Assembly (NCBI GenBank): GCA_026874595.1
Contig: CM049306.1
Location: 65,668,019-65,732,018, forward strand
DNA from: Sipunculus nudus
Taxonomy: Eukaryota > Annelida > Sipuncula > Golfingiida > Sipunculidae
DNA: 64,000 nucleotides
Direction of reading: 5' to 3'
Below, piece after piece: positions 35,561 through 46,869 of this stretch (its first letter is position 1; each line of letters starts with the position of its first letter). A model generated the notes under the pieces. That model ran no database searches and was not told where the DNA came from. It was given only the letters and a program-made list of their open reading frames with translations. The position numbers were made by a program, and so were the translations under genes.

Positions 35561-35960
35561 TGGAAACATCAGGATGTGTGTTGACTATAGGAAACTTAAT
35601 CAGAAAATAAAGCGTGATCAGTTCCCACTCCCGAGGAAACAAGAGTCGCTAGAAGCGCTAAGAGGATCGACAATTCTCAGTACTATGGACTTAGTATCTG
35701 CATATAACCAAGTTGAGGTCGAACCCGAGGATCGTGAAAAAACAGCTTTCACAACCACAATGGGATTGTTTGAATATATTCGAATGCCATTTGGGCTCAT
35801 GAACGCACCTGCCACGTTTTCTAGGCTGGTCAGTCAGGTGTTCAGAGATGAGGTTTTCACGTCGATACTTGTTTATCTGGACGACATCATTGTCTATTCC
35901 GATGGGGTCGAAGAACACTTGTCAAGACTGGATAGAGTCTTTCAACTGTTGTCCCAGTAA
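35549..35960 (+). pseudogene. pol part 2: reverse transcriptase fingers/palm
   Basis: Contains MCVDYRKLNQ, 'LPRKQE', 'STMDLVSAYNQVEVEPEDRE', 'TAFTTTMGLFEYIRMPFGL', 'MNAPATFSRL' and the catalytic YLDD box (35874-35885) followed by 'IIVYS', all standard Ty3/gypsy RT landmarks. A TGA at 35547-35549 closes the frame upstream, just after the 14-bp-period duplication. A TAA at 35958-35960 ends it in frame, where RT plainly continues into the next segment. The catalytic aspartates are intact. Confidence 0.93.
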
Positions 35961-37211
35961 AATCTACGAGTGAAGGCAGACAAGTGTAATTTTTTTAAAA
36001 CTGAGACCAAATTCTTGGGACACGTCATGTCAAGTCGTGGTGTTGTGAGTACTGACCCTGCAAAGTTATCAGCTGTTGCTGATTGGCAAGAGCCAACAAC
36101 GGTCAAGGAACTTAGGCGATTTTTAGGGTTTACGTCTTATTATAAGCGATTTGTTCCTGGATATGCCTCCATCGCTGCACCATTGCACAGCTTGGTCGGA
36201 GACAAAACCGGCAAGAGAAAGAAGACCAAGTATCTTAATATTGACCTTGTAAATGATTGGAACAAAGATCATAGGGAAGCATTCCGTACGCTGAAAGAGA
36301 AGCTAGTGAGTTCGGAAGTCTTAGCATTTCCTGATTTCAGCAGGCCATTTATCCTAGAGATTGATGCTTCCAGACAGGGACTTGGCGCAATTCTCAGTCA
36401 AGAACAAAATGGCACCAAGAAAGTGATTAGCTATGCTAGCCATAGTCTTAGGAAAACCGAGAAGAATCCAGTTGGATACAGCTCCAAGAAACTGGAGGTG
36501 CTCGCATTGCGATGGGCAGTGACCCAACAGTTCAAGGATTATTTGTGCTATGGACCATGCATTGTGTATACAGACAATAATCCGTTGACATACCTTTTTA
36601 CCAAGAGTAAGCTTCCAGCATTAGAGCAAAAGTGGGCGTCAGAATTGGCCAACTATGACATTAAGATTGTTTACAAACCGGGTCGCAAGAACAGAAAAGC
36701 TGATGCGTTGTCGCGCCAAGAAGCAAGACCATGGGACATCACCCCAGAGGAGGTACGAGACCAGTGTAACTCTGTTCTCGACGGTTCAGCATTCCCATCA
36801 GAATTACAAGTGGCTATGAATGAAGCTGTTGTCACCACTGAGGCTGAAGATTGTATGGCTGATGCAAGTTGTACAAACTTACCCTGCATGACTCCTGATA
36901 AGATAAAAACCCTACAACGAGACGATATGAGTATTAGAAGGTTCATTGACATTTTTGAGAGAGGACAGAAACTGAATGGGGTGCAGCGTAAGAAGGAACC
37001 GCGGGAAGTGCAGTTGCTTATTCGTCAGTGGGACAAGATGACATTGACAAATGGTCTGTTGTATAGGAGAGTCAATGATCCGAAGTTAGGAGTACTAAAC
37101 CAGGTGGTACTACCCACCGAGTTGCGATGTGGAGCCTTGAGATCGGTGCACAACGATCATGGACAACAAGGGCTTGACAGAGCCATGTTGATATTACGTC
37201 CAAGATGCTAG
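35961..37211 (+). pseudogene. pol part 3: RT thumb, RNase H and integrase zinc-binding region
   Basis: Same frame as part 2, after a nonsense TAA. The RT connection reads 'KADKCNFFKTETKFLGHVMS' and 'LRRFLGFTSYYKRFVPGYAS'. RNase H follows with acidic residues at D 36363 (EIDAS), E 36495 (KLEVLALRWAV), D 36573 (YTDNNPLTYL) and D 36702 (ADALSR). A linker leads to the integrase N-terminal region 'VHNDHGQQGLDRAMLILRPR'. There the usual G-H-x-G of the HHCC zinc finger reads G-Q-Q-G, so one metal ligand may be altered. TAG at 37209-37211 interrupts in frame, and the integrase continues immediately beyond it. Confidence 0.93.
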
Positions 37212-37973
37212 TGGCCTCATATGTTGCGTGACATGGAGGAATGGATAAAAGTATGTGCAAGATGCAATTTGTCAAAGCTGGAAAAGGTGAAGTCACCTTT
37301 AGGAACCCTTTCCGCATCAAAACCGTTTGAAGTTGTCGCAGTAGACTTTACGCTTATGGACAAATCTTCGAGTGGATGTGAAAATATCCTTGTTATAACA
37401 GATGTATTTTCTAAGTATACACTTGCGGTGCCAGCCCCTGACCAGATGGCTGTCACTGTTGCACGGTTGTTAGTGTCGCATTGGTTCCGAAGGTTTGGTC
37501 CGCCTTTGCGTCTGCACTCAGACCAAGGCAGGGATTTTGAGGGACATCTCATAAAGGATCTATGTCGACTCTACGGTGTAAGGAAGTCGAAAACAACAGC
37601 ATACAGACCACAAGGCAATGGTCAGTGCGAGAGATATAATCGCACACTTCACGAACTCTTGAAAGCACTACCATCTGAAAAGAAGCGGAAATGGCCAGAT
37701 TATCTGGAGGAAGTCACTTATTTCTACAATACCACTCCGCATAGTGCAACTGGATATTCGCTGTTCTATGTAATTTTTGGAAGAGAGCCAAGGATAATGC
37801 CACACATAGTTCTCGAAGAATCTGAGAACTACAATCTACATGATTGGATAGCCGCTCATCAAGCTAAGTTGCAAGAAACTTGCACTGCCGTTCAAAAGAG
37901 ACTGCAAATGTCAGCAGAAAAGAGAAAGAGGTACCATGATTATTGTAACTTGACAGCCTCACTGTCAGAGTGA
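37212..37973 (+). pseudogene. pol part 4: integrase catalytic core
   Basis: Same frame as part 3 after the TAG. It starts in the zinc finger ('WPHMLRDMEEWIKVCARC', giving the two cysteines). The core has D 37344 (VAVDFT), D 37521 (LHSDQG) and E 37629 (GQCERYN); the last two are separated by exactly 35 residues, the D-D-35-E signature. 'TAYRPQGNGQCERYNRTLHE' and 'FYNTTPHSATGYSLFYVIFG' are typical. The frame ends at TGA 37971-37973 shortly after 'KRKRYHDYC'. The usual GPY/F C-terminal module is missing, probably by internal deletion. Confidence 0.93.
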
Positions 37974-38145
37974 GACAGATAGTGATGGACAGTTGCCAAA
38001 TGATTTTTCAAGTTCTTGTGAAGAACATAGTCAAACTACTGCAGAATATGTGAGACGAAAGAGTACTAGAAGTACAGCTGGGAAACACCGTAATTTGTAT
38101 AGGGAACCCAGGTCTGTTTATCATGAGTGTAGTTCAACTGAATAA
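37972..38145 (+). pseudogene. pol C-terminal tail remnant
   Basis: In a different frame from the integrase core, an open stretch ends with 'RRKSTRSTAGKHRNLYREP' and TAA at 38143-38145. Basic R-x-S-x-R-x-TAG tails of this kind are common at the extreme C-terminus of Ty3/gypsy pol in animals. Its closeness to the core, and the missing GPY/F region, suggest a deletion of the intervening sequence near 37945-37970. No chromodomain is visible, but it could have been in the deleted part. Confidence 0.65.
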
Positions 38146-38878
38146 ATAATCATGTTATATATGTTGTATCACTGTTTGAAACAGGAGTACTGTGCTTAGA
38201 GTGCTTAAGAATTTGCTTTGATGTTTAAATATGTACTGTTAAATACGAATGCTGGTAGAGTAGGAGAAAATATGATATGGTTGTTGTATCACAATGCCTG
38301 GACTGATAGCTGTTCCAGTGAGGATTGTCCTACTTATATATTATTGTATCTGCACAAGGTGTGACCCTTTTGGATCTCTTGTAAATGTTGATGCCAGTAA
38401 TGATTACGACAACTGGTTGGTGTTTGATCTACCTAGGATAATGGTTATATTCACTTGTTCGCACATGCTTACACTGTGTGTCAGTGTTTGTACTTTGCAA
38501 GATCATATTGCTCTGGTAACAGATCTTAAACACACATGATGGTACTGTGGTTATGATGATTGGAGATCAAGGGTTAGTGACAATATCTTATTCTCACGTA
38601 GCATATTGTGTAGTTGTGGAGAGTTCAGTCTCTTACATAGAATTTTTGGATTTGAAAACTGTTTTTGGAGTACCGTAGAATGAAAGTCTGCGAGACGCTG
38701 TACTGTAAATGATACAGAGGTTGTTTCATGGTTCATTTAATGTTTTATTATGTGTATCTTAACCAGATAGGAAGGTTCTATACCGTAAGACTTGTGATGT
38801 TTAGGCGATAATCTCGATAATCTGTATCGAAGAGCTTTGCCAAAAGATTGTTTTTAGTTTGCCTGGACAGGCCAAACT
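38146..38878 (+). other. 3' untranslated region of the retrotransposon
   Basis: About 730 bp with no envelope-like or other coding frame of note. A short imperfect hairpin (AGTTTGCCT with AGG.CAAACT, 38857-38879) sits just before the purine tract. Confidence 0.6.
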
Positions 38879-38893
38879 AAAGGTGGGGGCGGA
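38879..38893 (+). other. Polypurine tract
   Basis: AAAGGTGGGGGCGGA abuts the TG start of the 3' LTR, the expected position for the plus-strand primer. It has one T and one C interruption. Confidence 0.8.
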
Positions 38894-39348
38894 TGTAGAA
38901 GAGTTTGCTAATAAATAGACCCTGGTAACCTATATTTGAATGTGTATGGCTTTTAATATTGTCAGACTAATAGCTAGTGCCAGTCACTTGTACGACTGCG
39001 CACACTCATTAGCGCAGGGCGAAAAACCAGCGTTCTTTTGGAAGCCATATTCGTAAAAGCTGTGTGGTTGAGCCGCGCAGGAGCATTTTATTCAGATGTT
39101 GATGAGGATGCCAGATGTTGACCATTCCTTCTGGGAGTAACCAGCCACCCTAACCCTAACCCTAAGTTACATTATTTTTAGCCTTGAGTATTAGTTCCTA
39201 ATACTTGCTGATCTTGTACCATAAGCTTGTAAGCTTGTGTGCTGTGTAAGCAGAGGCTCTGCCTTGCTGATACTATGTGATGAACAACATTGGAATAAAA
39301 CGTCTACCAATGTGCAGCCTTGTTTATACTTAACCGAGACCGGTTACA
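38894..39348 (+). repeat. 3' LTR
   Basis: 455 bp, TGTAGAAGAG...CCGGTTACA. AATAAA at 39294-39299; three CCCTAA repeats at 39148-39165, as in the 5' LTR. Followed by TACA, the second copy of the target duplication. Confidence 0.95.
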
Positions 39349-39423
39349 TACAGACTACGCACAACGTACGACGCACGACACACAACGCCGCACCATCGCA
39401 TAAGCTCACATGTTCGCTAAATA
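39349..39423 (+). repeat. R-element 3' end flanking the retrotransposon
   Basis: TACAGACTACGCACAACGTACG leads to 'CACCATCGCATAAGCTCACA' and 'TTCGCTAA', the standard R 3' terminus. With the ~20 bp at 30078-30098 it forms the interrupted target. Confidence 0.8.
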
Positions 39424-40385
39424 TTCTGCCCAGTGGTTACGAGAAAGTTCTCAGGAAACCTATGCGGCAGTGGCGGTAGCAGCGGCAGTGGCGTCCAACT
39501 GAAAGCATAGTATCCACAAAACTCTGTTTTGGCGGGTACAATGATTGTAGCTGGCACCACCAGTCTTGTATACAACGAAGAGATATATACACATGCCCAA
39601 TGTCAGACTGATATGTCAAACACCTCCTGTGTAATAATCAGGGACATTCACTGTGCAAAAATCATTGTAGGTGGCTCCACCAGTCATGTGCACTATAAAG
39701 CTACCCGCTATGTATAAACATACCCAATTTTAGGCTGATGTATCAAATTCCTCTGTAGAAATAAGCAGGCGCATACACTGCAAAAGTCAATGTAGGTGGC
39801 ACCTCTTGTAAATGAGAATACCATCAAAGACGCATAGACAGGTCAAAATATCAGTCCAATATCAGTTTGATGCACTGGGCTGACAAGGCTTAGGTGAGTA
39901 AGGCAGTTGCCTACGAGTGAACTGTGACAAATTGCTGCCTCAAGCTACTGCACTGAGTGAACTCTTGACCTGCACCTGGCTAGATGAGTGAACTTTTGAC
40001 CTGTACTTGGCTGCACTGAGAAAACTCTTGACCTGTTGCATAATCTGACACAGTTGGCAGTCTGCCAAAGCTATAAATACATCCATGCTGAACTTTGGTG
40101 CCAAATTTGATGCAGTGAGCAGTCTGCCAAAGCTAGAAACAGAATGCAGCTATTGCACTGAGTGAACTCTTGACCTATACCTGGCTGCACTTCTTCAATC
40201 CTGGCACTGTGCCAAAACTATTTATAGAGCTGACATCATCTTGGCTAATGGCCAACATCAAGGCACTGGAAATCTGCCAATGGTAAACCAAGTGCTGCCA
40301 TCTGTACACAAAAGTGGTCCCTACTTGAAATAATTATGAAATTCATTTTCCCAATACAAAATGCTTTACAGCTGACTTTTTATAA
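39424..40385 (+). repeat. ~128-bp repeats and decayed tail, paralogous to 55471-56290
   Basis: After a short GC-rich run (GGCAGTGGCGGTAGCAGCGG, about 39465-39495), about three units carry 'GTAGSTGGC[AT]CCACC', 'CAGTCTTGTATAC' and 'AATTTCAGACTGATATATCAA' type phrases. A decayed tract follows with repeated 'GAGTGAACTCTTGACCTG' and 'GGCAGTCTGCCAAAGCTA'. The same order occurs at 55471-56290. No gene seen. Confidence 0.75.
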
Positions 40386-40699
40386 AACAAGGCCTACAGG
40401 CCTAATGCGAACCTGTGCAAAGTTTTGGAGTATGAATGGAGGTTTATTTTTAAAATTTAACATTGATCCTTTTAAGTCCTGCATATCTACCTCAGTCATT
40501 ATGATTTCAGCAAAATGGACATTTCGGACATGCAAGTTTCAGACTAGGACATTTTAAAACTAGAATATGGGTAGTCAACAAGCGACTATGTGTATCCCCA
40601 GAAATCAGAGTGGGACAGGTAAAGTGAGGCATGGATTAAGTGGCAAGGGGAATAGAGTGAGGTGTGTTGCATATTGGCATGGATGTCTTAAGCGTAAAC

Positions 40700-42910
40700 C
40701 TGAATGTAGGTGGTGCCACCTGTCATAAAATCTAGAAAATTGTCCAGGATGTATAAACCTGCAAAATTTCAGGTGGATAAGTCAAACCACTGCTGAGATA
40801 TGACTGATTTTATCCCAAGGCAGATGAACAGATGGACGGTGTTCATAAGTGGTTGTAGGTGGCGCCAGCAGTTTTGCTTCTGATGAAGAGCTATGTGAGA
40901 TCTATACACAAGCAAAATTTTGGCTAAAATTGGTAAAACCATTCCCGAGACATGAGCTTGGATGTCTGCAGAGTTAATGTGAATGTAGGTGGCGCCACCT
41001 GTCATAAAATCTAGAAAGCTGTCCATGATGTATAAACCTGCAAAATTTCAGGTGGAAAAGTCAAACCACTACTGAGATATAAGTAATTTTATCCGAAGGC
41101 AGATGAACAAATGAACGCTGTGCATAAGTGGTTGCAGGTGGCACCACCGGTTTAGCCTTTGATGAAGAGCTATGTGAGATCTATACACATGCAAAATTTT
41201 GGCCAACTCTGTCAAACGGTTCCCGAGATATGCTCTTGGATGTCTGCAGAGTAAACTTGAATTAAGGTGGCGCCACCTGTCATAAATTGAGAAAGCTGTC
41301 CAGGATGTATAAACCTGCAAAATTTCAGGTGGATATGTCAAACCACTGCTGAGATATGAGTGATTTTATGCCAAGGCAGATGAACAGATGGATGCTGTGC
41401 ATAAATGGTGGCAGGTGGTGCCACCAGTTCTGCCTATGATGAAGAGCTATGTGACATCTATTAACATGCAAAATTTTGGCCCAATCCGTCAAACGGTTCC
41501 TGAGATATGAGCTTGAATGTCTGCAGAGTAAACGTGAATGTAGGTGGAGCCACCTGTCATAAAATCGAGATAGCTGTCCAGGATGTATAAACCTGCAAAC
41601 TTTCAGGTGGAAAAGTCAAACCACTGCTGAGAAATGAGTGATTTTATGCCAAGGCAGATGAACAGATGGATGCTGTGCATAAATGGTTGCAGGTGGCACC
41701 ACCAGTTTTGCCTATGATGAAGAGCTTTGCGAGATCTATAAACATGTAAAATTTTGGCCCAATCTGTCAAACGGTTCCCGAAATATGTGCTTGGATGTCT
41801 GTAGAGTAAATGTGAATGTAGGTGGCGCCACCTGTCATAAATTGAGAAAGCTGTCCAGGATGTATAAACCTGCAAAACTTCAGGTGGATATGTCAAACCA
41901 CTGCTGAGATATGAGTGGTTTTATCCTAAGGCAGATGAACAGATGGATGCTGTGCATAAATGGTTGCAGGTGGAGCCACCAGTTTTGCCTATGATGAAGA
42001 GCTATGTGACATCTATTAACATGCAAAATTTTGGCTCAATTGGTCAACTGTTCCTGAGATATGAGCTTGGATGTCTGCAGAGTAAACGTGAATGTAGGTG
42101 GAGCCACCTGTCATAAAATCGAGAAAGCTGTACAGGATGTATAAACCTGCAAAATTTCAGGTGGAAAAGTCAAACCACTGCTGAGAAATGAGTAATATTA
42201 TCCCAAGGCAGATGAACAGATGGACGCTGTGCAAAAGTGGTTGCAGGTGGTGCCACCAATTTTGCCTATGATGAAGAACTATGTGAGATCTAAACATATG
42301 CAAAATATTAGCCCAATCGGTCAAACGGTTCCCGAGATATGAGCTTGGATGTCTGCAGAGTAAACATGAAACTAGGTGGCGCAGCCTGTCATAAAACCGA
42401 GAAATCTGTCCATGATGTATAAACCTGCAAAATTTCAGGTGGATAAGTCAAACCACTGCTGAGATATGAGTGATTTTATCCCAAGGCAGATGAACAGATG
42501 GATGCTGTGCATAAGGGTTTGCAGGTGGCACCACCAGTTTTGCCTTTGATGAAGAGCTATGTAACATCTATACACATGCAAAATTTTGGCCCAATCTGTC
42601 AAACAGTTCCTGAGATATAAGCTTAGATGTCTGCAGAGTAATCATGAATGTAGGTGGCGCCACCTTTCATAAAATCAAGAAAGCTGTCCAGGATGTAAAA
42701 ACCTGCAAAATTTCAGGTGGATAAGTCAAACCACTGCTGAGATATGAGTAATATTATCCCAAGGCAGATGAACAGATGGATGCTGTGCAATAATGGTTGG
42801 AAGTAGCGCCACCATTTTTAGTGTATGTTATAAAGCTATCAAAGGGCTACATTTGTGTAAAATTTTTAGCCTGATCTGTCAAACAGTTCCCGAGATATGC
42901 GTGTTGATGT
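40700..42910 (+). repeat. 278-bp satellite inside the R element (about eight units)
   Basis: AGGTGGNGCCACCTGTCAT recurs at about 40708, 40987, 41265, 41542, 41820, 42096, 42374 and 42652 (spacing 276-279). Each unit also has a second GGTGGCACCACC half-way. Conserved phrases: 'GATGTATAAACCTGCAAA', 'TTTCAGGTGGATAAGTCAAA', 'CCACTGCTGAGATATGAGTG', 'GCAGATGAACAGATGGA' and 'GATGAAGAGCTATGTGA'. The perfect 12-bp palindrome GGTGGCGCCACC is seen for example at 40988-40999. Confidence 0.92.
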
Positions 42911-43084
42911 GTGGCAACAAACGAACAAATGGACGCTGGTCAGCGAGGAAAGGTCAGAGGTCAACCAAAAATGAGGGTGCAGCGGTTCACATGTGACCTG
43001 ATGATAAACCCAATTCGCTTAAAATGCAAACCAAGCTTGTTCAAACAGTTGAAAGATAAAGTTCCAATAATCTGGGAATTCAGC

Positions 43085-43147
43085 ATCTAAACATTGTGTC
43101 TAGACATCTAGACGCTGTGTCTACACGTCTAGACACATTGTCTAGAC
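43085..43147. repeat. TCTAGAC inverted-repeat cluster in R
   Basis: Several GTCTAGAC/TCTAGACAC copies in both orientations, a degenerate version of the near-perfect palindrome at 47251-47279 in the shorter R copy. It sits between the 278-bp array and the 3' region. Confidence 0.7.
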
Positions 43148-43970
43148 ACCCCCCAGAGCCAGGTCAGTTGCCATGGTGATGTCTGGACCCCACCTGTTTG
43201 TACTGAGTGACCTCTTGACTTGGCTGCTGAAACTCAGCACGCTTTCAAATCTGTTTTTAAATACAGACAGCCTTTTTTCAATTGGCTACAATGTTTTTTT
43301 AAAACTGTATTTACCCAATCTATTCTTATAAAACTGGCAGAACCCTACCATAGAATAATTCTTGTAAAGTTCAAACCAATCAGCTTAACAGTTTCATCAT
43401 AAATCAGTGTATAAGCTAGAAGAGTTTAAAATTACATTTTCGCTTGTAAAAAACACATCAATGTTGGTGGCGCCACCGATACCTCAAAATCAGATATGAT
43501 ATATGTGACAAACATTGGTATAAAATTTGGTGATTATAGCTCTAGCCTTTACTGAGATTTTAATTTTAGTGTGCTTTTTTGGACATATGACAAAGTTCAA
43601 CCTCCTGTAACTCGGCCAAAAATCTCCAAACTGGAACCATTCAAACAAAGTTGAGAGAGATTGTTCCAGGAATCATTCATGTGAAATATTAGACAATTTG
43701 GCTGGACAGTTTCAGAGAAGAAGATTTTTAAAGGTTTTTAAGCTTTTTCTCTATAAAATCTAAATTAATGCAGATACCCAATAATAAGCTCCAGGGCACC
43801 AAGTTTCACATGTGACTAATTCTTACATGTTATTTGGACCTGCTAGCTCCGACGGTTTCTGACTTACAGCCATGGACGGCAGAAAGCCAGCCCTGGACGG
43901 CGGACGGCGGACAATGGACGATGGACGGACGACGCTGCGCCATCACATAAGCTCACAGGTACGCTAAAAA

Positions 43971-45365
43971 TGATATCAGGAATACATGGAAAATTATTAC
44001 AGATGCATACTGAATGCAAAATTAAAATACAGATATATCTCATTGATGTCAAATTCTAGAATTTAGTTAAGTAGGGATACCAATAATTTATAATCCACGT
44101 ACAGTTGTATTTATATAGCCACAGAGATCTGAATATCCATGATTATCCCATTGCCTCGTATGATGAATAACTTAAATCATAAATCTAATTTTTTTAAAAG
44201 CTTTTAAAAAAACTTTGTCAATATTAACCAAAGATAACCTGAAATCTAAATGTCTAGTGGCATGATGTAATAAATGCTGATAAACTGGTGCCAGGCTAGA
44301 TGTAACAGCATCACACAGCTAACATATATGGTAAAATGACTCAATTCAATCTCCATAATTCAGCTAAAAATCATTCATGTGGCACCATTAATGACAATTA
44401 TTTTAAAAAGTATTGTAGGGATTATTCTTGTAAAATATTAACAAACTGGCTTCAGTGGCAACAGTTGAAAAACTCATATAGAAAGATACAGCAAACTGGC
44501 TAAGTTCAGCTTCCCATAACTCAGCCTAAAATCACTGAACCAAAACTACTTGAACAAACTTGAATTATCATCATCTGAGGATAATTAATGTGTGAGATTT
44601 AAGAAATTGGCCCAGTGGTTTTTGAGAAAAAGATCTTTGTAGCCACTGAACTAAAGTGGGCTGTTATGGCATATGACTAAATTTAACTTTCCATAACTTA
44701 GCCAAAAGTCACTGAACAGAGACCATTTGAACTAACTTCAGAAAGCACTACCCTAGAATCATTTCTTTGCAAAATTAACCATTTTGGCCATATGGTTTCA
44801 GAGAAGAAGTTTTTTGTAGCCCACAGTGTAATACAGGCACTGATGACCCCGTACAAAAAAGGCCGATGCAGGTGGCGCCACCAATACCTCAATTTCAGAT
44901 ATGACTTATGTGACCAACATTGGCATAAAATTTAGTGATGATAGCTCCAGCCGTTTCTGAGATTTAAATTTTAATGCCTTTTTGGACATATGACAAAGTT
45001 TAACCTCCTGTAACTCGGCCAAAAATCTCCAAACTGGAACCATTCGAACAAACTTGAGAAAGATTGTTCTAGGGATCATTTCTGTGAAATATTGGACAAT
45101 TTGGCTGGACAGTTTTGGAGAAGAAGATTTTTAAAGCTTTTTTAGCTTTTTCCCTCTTAAATCTAAGAAATGCAGTTAGAAAAAAAATAAACAAAATCCG
45201 ATATAGTTTTTTGAATGACTGATTATTTGCAAAATATCTGGTGATGCTAGCTCCAGCAATTTTTGAGATAGCAATGGTTAACGTACAGACGACGCATGAC
45301 GCCCGACACACGACGCACGACGGACGCCGCCGCACCATCGCATAAGCTCACAGGTTTGTTAAAAA
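43971..45365 (+). repeat. Diverged sequence and a 3' fragment of another R copy
   Basis: 43971-44330 shows nothing recognisable. From about 44330 there are degenerate copies of the R 3' module ('AACTCAGCC.AAAATCACTGAA', 'TTTGAACAAACTTGA', 'TTTTTGAGAAAAAGAT'). A clearer R 3' region runs from about 44866 (GGTGGCGCCACCAATACCTC) to the terminus 'CGCACCATCGCATAAGCTCA' and 'CAGGTTTG' at about 45358. No genes. Confidence 0.6.
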
Positions 45366-46869
45366 ACTACAGGTGGCACCACCAGTCTGCAGAAACTGAT
45401 GAAAAACTTCATGATGAATATCCATGCGAAGAACCATGGTGATCAATGCATTAGTTGTTCAGATACTTGAGCTTTTATATCAAATTTTTCATTATTCTTG
45501 GGGGTACTTCAGAGCCAAATAGCTTGAAGAATATGGGTACCAGAGACCTAATTCCAGGTTACCAAGGAGACTTTTCATGGACCTATCTGGATGTGAAGAG
45601 AGAAGATTCCAGGTCTAGCCTTTACGATTTGTGCCCTGTTAACAGATCACAACATCTTTTAAGATTTCAAAAATGGTGACCACAAAATTGTAAAAAAATC
45701 GAAAAATACAGATGGTGCCACCAGTCTGCAGAAACTGATAAAACACTCCATGATGAATATCCATGCTAAGAACCATGGTGATCAATGCATTAGTTGTTCA
45801 GATACTTGAGCTTTTGTATCAAATTTTTCATTATTCTGGGGGGTACTTCAGAGCCAAATAGCTTGAAATATATGGGTACCAGAGACCTAATTCCAGGTTA
45901 CCAAGGAGACTTTTCATGGACCTATCTGGATGTTAAGAGAGAAGATTCCAGGTCTAGCCTTTACAATTTGTGCCCTGTAAACAGATGACAACATCTTTGA
46001 AGATTTCAAAAATGGTGACCAAAAAATCGTAAAAAAATCGAAAAATACAGGTGCGGCCACCAGTCTGCAAAAACTGATGAAACACGCCATGATGAATATC
46101 CATGCTAAGAACCATGGTTATCAATGCATTATTTGTTCAGATATTTGAGCTTTTGTATCAAATTTTTCATTATTCTGGGGGGTACTTCAGAGCCCAATAG
46201 CTTGAAGAATATGGGTACTAGAGACCTAATTCCAGGTTACCAAGGAGACTTTTCATGGACCTATCTGGATATTAAGAGAGAAGATTCCAGGTCTAGCCTT
46301 TACGATTTGTGCCCTGTTAACAGATGACCACATCTTTTAAGGTCTTTAAAATAGAGGAAATAAATTGTAAAAAAATAAATACAGATGGTGCCACCAGTCT
46401 GCAGAAACTGATAAAACACTCCCTGATTAACATCCATGCTAAGAATCATGGTGATCAATGCATTAGTTCTTCAGTTACTTGAGCTTTTGTATCAAATTTT
46501 CTATTTTCTTGGGGGTACTTCGGAGCCCCATAGCTCGAAGAATATGGGTAACAGAGATATAATTCAAGGTTTCCAAGAAGACTTTTCATAGACCTATCTG
46601 GATATAAAGTTAGAAGATTCCAGGTCCAGCCTTTACGATTTGTGCCCCATTAACAGTTTACGGCATATTTGGAGGTCCCAAAAATAGAAAAAAAAATCAT
46701 AACAAATCGAAAAAAATACAGGTGGCGCCACCAGTCTGCAGAAACTGATGAAACCCTCCATGATCAATATGCATGCTAAGAATCGTGAAGATCAATGCAT
46801 TTGCTGCTCAGAAACTTGAACTTTTGTATCAAATTTTTCATTATTCTGGGGGGGTACTTCAGAGCCCCA
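45366..46869 (+). repeat. A-family satellite, about 4.5 units of ~338 bp
   Basis: 'CCACCAGTCTGCAGAAACTG' or 'CCACCAGTCTGCAAAAACTG' recurs near 45380, 45719, 46058, 46391 and 46729. Each unit holds 'ATCCATGCTAAGAACCATGG', 'TTGTTCAGATACTTGAGCTT', 'TTCATTATTCTGGGGGGTAC', 'TACCAGAGACCTAATTCCAG' and 'TACGATTTGTGCCCTGTTAA'. The unit breaks off at 'GAGCCCCAT' into an R copy. Confidence 0.88.

Larger units (their letters stand above)
30099..39348 (+). mobile_element. Ty3/gypsy LTR retrotransposon, full length but inactive
   Basis: 9.25 kb with two LTRs (TG...CA termini), a tRNA-Leu-like primer site, gag, a -1 frameshift signal, pol in the order PR-RT-RNaseH-IN, and a purine tract before the 3' LTR. 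The flanks give a 4-bp duplication TACA (30095-30098 and 39349-39352). The two flanks join into an R-element 3' end, GGTTAAC-TACA-GACTACG, comparable with the intact GGTTAACGTACAGAC at about 48035. By eye the LTRs differ at about a dozen positions plus small indels over ~450 bp, so insertion is not recent. Gag and pol carry several inactivating changes, listed below. The RT-RNaseH-IN order excludes Copia and Gmr1-type elements; the lineage within Ty3/gypsy is not resolved. Confidence 0.95.
40386..43970 (+). mobile_element. R element, complete copy (Helentron/HINE-like, non-autonomous)
   Basis: The 5' end is AACAAGGCCTACAGGCCT (two StuI palindromes), then the arm GCGAACCTGTG beginning about 22 nt in. 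The 3' end is a GGACGGACGACG microsatellite, 'CGCCATCACATAAG', then CTCACAGGTACGC and TAAAAA. In other copies this 3' arm is CACAGGTTCGC, the exact complement of the 5' arm. Between lie a short unique segment, a 278-bp array, a TCTAGAC palindrome cluster and a ~700-bp 3' region. There is no Rep, helicase or other ORF, so it would need an autonomous partner. Asymmetric arms, microsatellite and an internal satellite match Helentron-related elements; the class assignment is inference. Confidence 0.65.

Noticed and set aside
38146-38893. Possible envelope or third gene downstream of pol
   Set aside because: No frame longer than about 80 codons, and no signal peptide, furin-like site or membrane anchor pattern.
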